Below are positions 58,701 to 64,000 of a DNA stretch of 64,000 nt, in pieces. The stretch lies in the NCBI GenBank assembly GCA_003508835.1, contig PUFA01000312.1, positions 1 to 64,000 of the forward strand, read 5' to 3'. This DNA comes from Eonycteris spelaea. Its lineage: Eukaryota > Chordata > Mammalia > Chiroptera > Pteropodidae. The number at the start of each line of letters is the position of its first letter. Position 1 is the stretch's first letter. Made by a program: the position numbers and the translations under genes. The notes under the pieces were generated by a model. It made no database searches. It was not told the DNA's origin and saw nothing but the letters and a program-made list of their open reading frames with translations.

Positions 58701-59582
58701 GACCCCAGCCCCAACCTGCCCTCTCCGGCCCAGAGCGCTCTGTGCAGCACGTGACCCGCACAGCCACACCTGTGGCCCTCTTGGATGTGAGCATGCATTT
58801 CTGCAGATACCTGCATCGACTCTCCAGCCAGGGGGTCCCTTCCACCCCCTGCCTCTGGATTTTGCAGACATCCATGCACTGAGGAGGTGTCCACGGGTCC
58901 ATGCTCACCTGGACCACACCGGGGGAAAAGACGGCAAGGATGAGATAAAGCCAGACGTAGGCGAAGATACTCCACGAAGCGGTGACAAAGAAGACCCTCA
59001 GGTGCTTGATCTTGCGACTCTCGCCAGCCGGGATGACGTAGATGCACACGGCAATGACCACGAACATGTTGAAGGCGGCACTGCCCACGATGGTGCCCGG
59101 GCCCAGCTCACCGGCCTGGAAGTTGTGGCCGCAGACCTCGATGACAGACAGCAGGATCTCCGGCGCCGAGGAGCCCAGGGCCATGAGCGTGAGGTTGGAC
59201 ACGGTTTCATTCCAGATGCGGACGGTGCCCACGCTGGTCTCGCCGTTGGCCTTGGTGATGGTGATCTCCTTCTCCTTCGACGTGATGACCTCGATGGAAG
59301 CCATGAAGCGGTCGGCGATGATGGACACGCCCAGGAACATGTAGACCATGGCCACAAAGTAGACCACTGCTCTCGCCGCCTTGTCGCCCAAGGACGGGTC
59401 GTCGGGCTCCCAGACGGGCAGCAGGACCCCCGGCTGGCAGCGGTTGGAGCCCTGGCAGACGCCCGTGCTGGCATCGCTGTCATTGGCCGGGGGAGGTGGT
59501 AGAGATGGGGTCGGGGTGGCCGCCCTGAGCATGGGGGGGCCCCTAGGAGGAGCGCAACCCCCACCAGAGCCAGGGGAGCCAT
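37537..59582 (-). CDS. SLC8A2: SLC8A2, plasma-membrane sodium/calcium exchanger NCX2 (9 coding exons)
   Basis: NCX2 exchanges three Na+ for one Ca2+ across the neuronal plasma membrane. Coding exons (-): 58909-59582, 53899-54562, 48611-49033, 44204-44306, 44038-44055, 42651-42775, 42233-42332, 39079-39357, 37537-37912. Visible in order: a cleaved signal peptide (MAPLALVGVALLL); the alpha-1 repeat with GSSAPEILLSVIEV; the XIP-like basic segment RLLFYKYVYKRYR; the Ca2+-binding domains CBD1 (DDDIFEEDEHFFVR) and CBD2; and the alpha-2 repeat with GTSIP/DTFASKVA and GNVTGSNAVNVFLGLG. The last residues are HIRGF. All introns are GT-AG. Exons 2, 3, 5 and 10 (counting the first coding exon as 2) each lack one base, in runs of G/C or T. 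Restoring four bases gives exactly 921 codons, the NCX2 length I know, so I regard the gene as intact and the losses as sequence errors. KPTN would follow beyond the window in human order. Confidence 0.96.
37913..39078. other. SLC8A2 intron 9
   Basis: Intron with no exon. Unusual recurrence of short 'ctgcc...tttctatggga' phrases between about 38150 and 38950 suggests a decayed tandem repeat, but I could not define a unit. Confidence 0.35.
39079..39357 (-). CDS. SLC8A2: SLC8A2 exon 9 (loop end, TM6-TM7, start of alpha-2)
   Basis: 279 bp. The acidic run GDEEEEEDGSREE is followed by CFDYVMHFLTVFWKVLFACV and ends VALGTSIP, the first part of alpha-2. Confidence 0.95.
39440..39975. repeat. Decayed tandem repeat, unit of roughly 60-75 bp, in SLC8A2 intron 8
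   Basis: About seven copies of a phrase like 'ttcccaggatcccttgcagc' followed by 'gtggccatgtgcccagctaa' and 'aaatattcac' recur at approximately 39465, 39520, 39578, 39635, 39695, 39800, 39870 and 39945. Copies are diverged. The last runs into sequence resembling an old LTR ('gtgacccagtctggcaatga'). Confidence 0.7.
39976..42232. other. SLC8A2 intron 8, remaining part: LTR-like DNA and TCTC tract
   Basis: Positions 40130-40530 look LTR-like, with a TATA-type AATAAAA near 40311 and an AATAAA near 40494, but I could not name a family. Positions 40700-40925 resemble a MaLR LTR end ('aataaactgtagcgtgctta'). Positions 41830-42230 are a degenerate pyrimidine tract. Confidence 0.45.
42233..42332 (-). 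CDS. SLC8A2: SLC8A2 exon 8 (100 bp)
   Basis: NTVDKLIKKTNLALVIGTHS, WREQFLEAITVSA; in frame and identical in these residues to the human protein as I recall it. Confidence 0.95.
42651..42775 (-). CDS. SLC8A2: SLC8A2 exon 7
   Basis: 125 bp encoding GDGDRKLTAEEEEARRIAEM, GKPVLGENCRLEVIIEESYD, FK; in frame, GT-AG flanks. Confidence 0.95.
42985..43175 (+). mobile_element. MIR element
   Basis: In SLC8A2 intron 6. Reads 'gctgtgtgaccttgggcaag', 'cctctctgtgcctcagtgtt', 'tgcttggaacagtgcctggc' and 'aatacatagtcataaatgtt', a well-preserved MIR. Confidence 0.85.
43480..43965. repeat. Degenerate CCTAAC/CCTGAC/CCAAC low-complexity block
   Basis: In SLC8A2 intron 6. C- and A-rich sequence with repeated 'aaccc', 'ctaacccc' and 'ccaactc' phrases, but no perfect tandem array. 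Confidence 0.55.
44038..44055 (-). CDS. SLC8A2: SLC8A2 18-bp microexon
   Basis: CTTTGCTGCTTAATCAAG between CCCCAG and GTGAGT. It supplies ALLLNQ and joins exons 5 and 7 in frame. It lies where the NCX gene family has its small, variably used loop exons. Confidence 0.9.
44204..44306 (-). CDS. SLC8A2: SLC8A2 exon 5
   Basis: KTLQVKIVDDEEYEKKDN, then FFIELGQPQWLKRGIS one base out of frame: TTT reads TT near 44247-44254, so 103 bp instead of 104. Confidence 0.92.
44380..45070 (-). mobile_element. L2/MIR antisense fragments
   Basis: In SLC8A2 intron 4. The + strand includes 'cgaggccctatgtgatctgg', 'ctgctcctgccccccagaac', 'aaaatgtaagttccaccgag' and 'acagtgcctgacacatagtg', the usual order of a reversed L2. 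Positions 44385-44500 look like an antisense MIR. Confidence 0.75.
45071..48610. other. SLC8A2 intron 4, central and upper part: TC tracts and TAATTAGC pair
   Basis: A (TC)n core lies at 45608-45661 within a longer pyrimidine tract (45540-45800). Further degenerate TCTCTGTC DNA lies at 46560-46955. CTAATTAGC occurs twice (47045-47053, 47091-47099). A purine tract lies at 47340-47535, with a G-rich run near 47560. C-rich unique DNA fills 47.9-48.6 kb. No exon. Confidence 0.6.
48611..49033 (-). CDS. SLC8A2: SLC8A2 exon 4 (CBD1 end and CBD2)
   Basis: 423 bp, fully in frame, EGTLVFKPGETQKELRIGII through ATVTILDDDHAGIFSF to ELEFGDDET. It holds the clustered acidic Ca2+ ligands and ends AT before GTGAGC; the next exon supplies the G of the Met codon. 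Confidence 0.96.
49034..53898. other. SLC8A2 intron 3: L2 copies and (GGAA)n
   Basis: A long sense L2 3' part lies at about 49640-50385 ('aagcacctgctgtgtgccag', 'gggagccatgtgggggatat'). Antisense L2 pieces lie near 52690-52865 and 53200-53375. (GGAA)n/(GGGA)n lies at 53621-53761. Positions 50400-52600 contain no recognised exon or repeat. Confidence 0.6.
53621..53761 (+). repeat. (GGAA)n microsatellite with GGGA interruptions
   Basis: About 140 bp of GAAGGAAG units, with GGGA blocks at about 53650-53672 and 53737-53752, ending 140 bp from SLC8A2 exon 3. Confidence 0.95.
53899..54562 (-). CDS. SLC8A2: SLC8A2 exon 3 (start of the large cytosolic loop, XIP region, CBD1 start)
   Basis: Opens VWEALLTLVFFPVCVVFAWM, then the basic XIP-like segment, and continues to YRTEDGSAKAGSDYEY. 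One base is missing in the C4G4 run near 54359-54368, so GAEAPGELGG is split across frames: 664 bp against 665. Confidence 0.93.
54563..57924. other. SLC8A2 intron 2, lower part: TCTC tract, AAT/ATT hairpin, MIR
   Basis: A pyrimidine tract lies at 54650-55080. (AAT)n passing into (ATT)n lies at 55645-55715. An L2/MIR piece lies at about 56875-57085 ('ggtggggaaactgaggcaca', 'gtgggatttgaacccac') and a short MIR near 57225-57265. No exon. Confidence 0.6.
55645..55715. repeat. (AAT)n(ATT)n inverted microsatellite
   Basis: AAT units from 55645 to about 55673 are followed directly by ATT units to 55715, so the two halves are mutually complementary and could form a long AT hairpin. Confidence 0.95.
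57925..58495. repeat. Decayed array of the 12-mer ATAAATTATGCA
   Basis: Exact copies of ATAAATTATGCA start at 57930, 57972, 58151, 58357 and 58480. Near copies are ATGAATTAGGCA (57951) and ATAAATTAGGCA (58015), with weaker forms at 58107, 58208 and 58228. The first three are exactly 21 bp apart. The copy at 58357 runs into a consensus POU octamer, ATGCAAAT (58364-58371). The array begins about 410 bp downstream of the first SLC8A2 coding exon. Confidence 0.85.
58909..59582 (-). CDS. SLC8A2: SLC8A2 first coding exon (signal peptide, TM1-TM5, alpha-1)
   Basis: The acceptor is at 59599-59600 and the exon proper begins at 59598, 16 bases before the ATG, so an upstream noncoding exon exists. It encodes MAPLALVGVALLL, then ANDSDAST and CQPGVLLPVWEPDDPSLGDK, the alpha-1 repeat, and ends FSPGVVQ before GTGAGC. 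One base is missing in a GGGG run after CSG (near 59522-59526): 674 bp against 675. Confidence 0.93.
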
Positions 59583-59598
59583 GGAGGGTGGCGGGGTT

Positions 59599-62500
59599 CT
59601 GTGGGGGAGGAGGAGGAAGGCTGGGTGAGGAGAGCACGCTCCCTGACACGCAGGAGTCAAGACTTTTTTGTGCTGGGTTATGGGGAGGGGGAAGCTGAGG
59701 ACTAACACAGGGAGGATGGAGACTGAGAGAGACACCGAGAGACAGACACAAAGAGACCAAGAGAGCCCCATACAGAGGCCAAGGGAGAAAGATACGAAAA
59801 GATAAGGACAGACGCACAGCAGGTGGCAATGGCCACTTTGGGAAACTACATCTGAACATCGTGCATGCTGCGATTCAGCAATTCCGCTCCCAAGGATATA
59901 CCCGAGAGAAATAAGTCATGTGTCCGCCGAAGGACACCTACGAGAGTGGTCACGGCAGCTTCAGCGATGCGGCTCCCATCTGACGCAGCCCAGATGCCCG
60001 CCCGCGGTAAAACCGAGCCGTGTGGCGAGGAGCGCTCACACCGAGGAATGTTACCCGGCACGGAAAAGGGGAGCGGCCTGTGGGGACAGCGAGCAACGCA
60101 GAGGACGCTCGCGGCTGCGCGATGGGGGGCCGGAGCCAGGCGTGCAAGGCAGCACAGACCGAGTGAGTTAGCGGGCGAGGGGAGGGGCTGCAGGCGCTTC
60201 AGTAGGTGATTTATGGTTTCCGGCTCGGCCCTCGGAGCACTCCTGCTCAGGATTTGGGCCGTGGTGGGTGTGCGGTGTCTGTCTGTCTGTCTCAAGTGGA
60301 GCTGGGGAGGGGCAGCTGGAAGCCCTCTCACACCCTTCCCCGCAGTGGTGTCTGTGAGGTACACAGCTCCTTAGTGGCTGTGACCTGTGAGCCCCGTGTT
60401 GGGCTTTGTGTCCCGTTTGTGGCTGTGGGGTCTCTGTTTCAGTAGCTCCCTTCCTGCTTCTGGTCCTGGGTTCGAGTGGCTATTTCTGTGCCTCGTCTAG
60501 GTTTCCTTTAAAAATGCAAACCAGTTCACACCCCCCTTCTGCTCGGAACCCCTCCTGGCTCCCTTCTCACTCAGAGCCCCGTGGTCCTCTGCCTGGGTCA
60601 GACATCCCTCGCGATCGCCCATTACCTCCTCCTCCCTCTGCTCACTTGGCCTCGTCCACACTACGACCTCACCGACCTCACGGGTCCTCGGGCACACCAG
60701 ACAGGTTCCTGCCTCAGGGACTGTGCACCTGCTGCCCCTCTCCTGGCACCTGCGCTCCCTTTCGTCCAAAGACATTAGCCTCCTTTGGGAAGCCCCCAGC
60801 CATTGCACAGAGGAGGGGACCAAGGCCCAGAGAGGTTGAACACCGTGCCTGATGCCCCCCAGCACCAAAGCTGCAGCTCTGTTTCTCTCTCCAAGAGCCC
60901 CCAGGACTTGCGGCTCCTCTGCCCCGCCCCTGTGTTGCCACGGTAACCCAGGAGCCTGTAAAAGAGGAACTAAGATTGGAAGAGAGGGAGTCCTCCAAGC
61001 CTCCAGCCCTGGCCCCTCTCCTGGCCACCAACCTCAGTTCTCCCAGCACCTTCCAATTCTGTCTGAAAAAAGTTCTCCCCAGAGTCTAGCCCACAGCCTT
61101 CTCCCAACACACACCCACCTACTCACGTACTCCCAGGGCCGGGAGCTGCTCCTCCCAGAGAGGGAGGAAGAATGTTGGCAGAACTTCCTTGAGGAGTGAG
61201 TGTATGTGTGTGAGTGTGTGTGCGTGTGTGCGTAGGCGAGGGAAGAGGGGGGATTCTTAAAGGGCCACCACACAATTAGCCCCATTGGAGAGGCCCCTAA
61301 TAACATGTCTAATTAGCAGCCCCCTAATTAACAACAACTTAGGCGTAATTACAAACCCACCAGGATGCAAAGCAAAGCCTTGAGCCCTTCCCCTCTCTCC
61401 TCCCCAGCTTTCAGGGGGAACAGAGCCACCTGGGAGTCAGAATTCCAAAGCATCTAACTCCCTCTCTCACGGAAGAGTCTCCTGTGGCTGAGAGTCCTCC
61501 CTCAAGGCCAACCACCTGTCCCTCGCCTCAGCCCTCATGGGGACCAGGGTCAGCAGATGGGTGCCATGCCGGCCATCCCTGCCCAGGGGCTAGGCAAAGT
61601 GGCCTGGTTCCGTCCCTCTTCCTCTAAAACCCGGATGGTTACCTCTCACTGAGGCCTCAGGAGAGGAGAGGGCAGGAAGAGAAAGCACTAGATAAATATT
61701 TGGGAGATGAGCAGCCCAGAGGTCTGAGCCTGTTGCTGGGTTCCCTCTGCGTGAGGCGCCCGCCTCTGCCTCCCTCCGCCCACCAGCATCCCTGAAACCT
61801 AATCTGGGTGTAGAAGCCAGGGGCAGAAGGATCAGGTTGAGGCCCGGGGTGGGGGTGGGGGGCAAATGGCCACCCTGCCTCTCAGGGCCATCTCTCCCAC
61901 CCTTGTGGGCTGGTGGCCAGCTGGGTCAGTGGCAAGCACCCCAGCTCTGCCTCACACCTCTCGGGACCTCATCTGTAGAGTAGGACTGCAAGCTTAGTGG
62001 GGGGTCTAGTCCTGGTGGGACCCCTTCCCTCATGCCCCCCAAAGTGGCGAGGGGGCTGGTGGCTCCTGACTGCTGGTGGCGGGGGCAGGGGGTGCCTGCT
62101 GCTCCTGTGAGGAATATACAAGGTGGGGGCGCAGGCTTCTCCACACTTACTGCTCCTGGCTGAGCCACGCAGTGCCCTAGCTCGGGCATCACACATGCTT
62201 GTGCACACATATGTGCGTGCACACACGTCTTGGCGCTCAGGCCTCTGGTGCACGGACGGATGAACTGAAGTCCGGAGGGGGAGAGAGCTTGGCTCAGGCG
62301 TGGAGCAGGACGGATACGCACGCACGCGTGGGACTCCCAACCTGGTGCTCTTTTTCACCCATCTGGAGCCCACGTGAGCACCTGAGGACTGCGTGGGCTG
62401 CGGGCTCGGGCTCACACTGCTTCCCTTGTCACTCACTCTGGCCTACCTTCTCCGGGGCCCCTTCCCTCCAGGAAAGAAGGAGCCTCTAGACTCAAAAGGA

Positions 62501-63757
62501 CCCTCTCCGAGGCCCCGGGGGTTGGTGGTGGAGAAGCTTTTGAGATCCAGCTCCACCAAGAGACAGGGCTGAGGTTTGCACACCATGAGAGGGATGAGGC
62601 GAGGCTGCGGGAGGGACCGGCCTGGCCCGACCTAGTGGAGCAGGAAAGGTGCTCAGTAATCCTAATCGTGAAAAGCATGAAGGAGTCATGGATGGACAAA
62701 CAGCAAAGAGGTGTGAAAGTTAGATCGCAGGAAGGCCCGGCCCCTCCTTTAGGAAGAGGGCGGATGGAAGACAGGACGGGTTTCGATCTCCAACGCAAGG
62801 GGTACAAGTGAGACCCTAAGAGGGGATGGCTTCAGAATGCCTGAAACAAGGCAGGACAGGAGCTCAGGGGAGGCGTGGGGTGGACGCCACCGGCCAGAAG
62901 GATGGGTGGGAGCCCTGCTGAAGGAGGCAGAGGAGTTTGGGGGACTCCTCACCTTGGTAGGGGGGGAGCCTACTCCGCAGGGCGGATCTTCTTCCAGGTC
63001 TCCCCGTGCCAGGGGCGGAGACAAAGGTGTGTAGGAGGAGAGTTAACTGGCTACTGGGGAGAGGAAGAGGAAAGAGAGAGAAGCAGAGGCCAGATACCTA
63101 GAGACGGAGATGGGACCGAGGGAGAGAGCAGGGACGGGGCAGGGAAGAGACAGGACACACATGCGGAGGTGGGACGAGACAGACAGGCAGAGACAGACAC
63201 GGGGACGCTGAGACAGTAGAGAGAGACAGAGAGAAACACACAGAGATGGTGAGAGAGGAAGGCAGAGAAATCCGGGACTTGAGAGACAGAGCGGGGAGGA
63301 CACAGACCAGACCCAGGAGGGGAGGGGACAAGAGTGAGAGACCGAGAGCCTGGGACAGGGGCGAGGGACCCACAGAAGCAGCCAGGCTCCGCAGGCAGAG
63401 ACCCCTGAGGGATGAACACAGACAGGCACACGACACCCAGACACAGGAAGTCGGGGGCGGAGGTACAGGACCAGAGAGTGGGGGCTTTCCCAGACGGGGT
63501 GGGTGTCCTCCCCCTCAGTGCCCGGGAGGCACCCCCTCCCAGACCGTCATGCTCCCTGGAACGCAGGAGGGGCTGAGGATGTTGGCTGCTCGTGGCGCCC
63601 CCACCCCGTGGAAAGGCCCTGGTGTCCCACCCGGGGTATGCACCCCCCACCCGCCATAGACGAGTTCAGGGAATAGCAGCTGCCGGCTCCTCAAACGCCC
63701 CCCCCCCCGGTAACATTCGTCCTTCTCCCACGCCCCCCCTAACTGGGGGTCTCTTAC
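59599..63757. other. SLC8A2 upstream intron: L1, L2 and a homeodomain-site cluster
   Basis: L1 3' sequence (sense, heavily mutated, CpG-rich) lies at about 59840-60150 ('caattccgctcccaaggata', 'gaggaatgttacccggcac'). Antisense L2 lies at about 60500-60810 ('tgcctcagggactgtgcacc'). A TAATTA cluster lies at 61273-61352. A purine-rich GAGACAGA tract lies at 63050-63460. No coding exon is seen. Confidence 0.55.
61270..61355. promoter_or_regulatory. Cluster of homeodomain-type TAATTA sites upstream of SLC8A2
   Basis: Within 80 bp: CAATTAG (61273), CTAATAAC (61297), CTAATTAGC (61309), CTAATTAAC (61324) and GTAATTAC (61345), plus an inverted CCAAT (61284). The block is embedded in otherwise GC-rich DNA, 1.7 kb upstream of the first coding exon. 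An enhancer role is inference. Confidence 0.5.
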
Positions 63758-63815
63758 CTGCAGCTGCAGCCTGGAAAAGGTCCCCCCAGCACTGGCTGGC
63801 AGTGGTGGGCGACTC
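63758..63815 (-). other. SLC8A2: Possible SLC8A2 5' noncoding exon
   Basis: On the minus strand a consensus donor (CTGCAG then GTAAGA, GT at 63756-63757) is preceded by GC-rich DNA and, further up, a purine tract. The first coding exon clearly has an acceptor, so a 5' noncoding exon must exist. This is one candidate; its 5' end cannot be set. Confidence 0.3.
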
Positions 63816-64000
63816 TGCCGACCGAGAGAGAGAAAAAGAGAGACAGAGAGGGAGAGAAAGCGAGAGAGAGGGAGAGAGAGAGAGGGAGAGACAGAAGAGA
63901 GACAGGAGACGGAGAGGAGCTGGAGACTGAGAAGGAGAGGGAGAGGGGAGGGAGAGGGTTAGGGGGAGGAGAGGAGCTGGTGGGGAGGGACACGGGGGAG
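63816..64000 (+). repeat. GAGA purine tract at the window end
   Basis: Nearly pure purine GAGAGA/GGAGAG sequence, continuing the degenerate GAGACAGA theme seen across the window. Confidence 0.85.

Overview
The window is nuclear DNA from a placental mammal. Three things show this: intron-split genes with GT-AG junctions, a background of old L1, L2, MIR and MaLR/ERVL-type LTR fragments, and a gene order matching the human chr19q13.3 block C5AR2 - DHX34 - MEIS3 - SLC8A2. I could not find by eye any lineage-diagnostic SINE (Alu, B1/B2, Bov-tA, Can-SINE, CHR, horse ERE). The order is therefore unresolved, but a SINE-poor lineage is suggested.

Layout. Positions 1-790 (+) hold the decayed 3' part of the complement receptor gene C5AR2. 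Positions 4690-5110 are a CpG-island promoter in the place expected for DHX34. Positions 7397-8105 (+) hold the first coding exon of DHX34, with an in-frame stop and frame breaks; antisense L1 sequence starts immediately after it. No other DHX34 exon is recognisable before MEIS3, so the body of this helicase gene is missing here. MEIS3 (-) follows with twelve coding exons (16210-23861) and a CpG-rich 5' end near 24 kb. A 13-kb repeat-rich intergenic stretch (24.6-37.5 kb) leads to SLC8A2 (-), nine coding exons from 37537 to 59582. The last 4.4 kb is the SLC8A2 upstream region, with a possible 5' noncoding exon near 63.76 kb.

MEIS3 (TALE homeodomain transcription factor) and SLC8A2 (NCX2, plasma-membrane Na+/Ca2+ exchanger of neurons) both look functional: splice sites are intact and I saw no nonsense substitution. 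Seven exons nevertheless each carry a net -1 frame error, most of them in a short homopolymer run. Correcting them gives exactly 921 codons for SLC8A2, the known NCX2 length, and about 379 for MEIS3. This looks like a base-calling or assembly artefact. The damage in C5AR2 and DHX34 is different in kind (substitution to stop, larger deletions, missing exons) and looks biological.

Other structure: many tracts of degenerate GAGACAGA / TCTCTGTC sequence on either strand, which create long false ORFs; a decayed array of the 12-mer ATAAATTATGCA in SLC8A2 intron 2; a tandem repeat of roughly 70 bp in an SLC8A2 intron; clusters of TAATTA-type homeodomain sites; and several microsatellites, two of them able to fold into hairpins.
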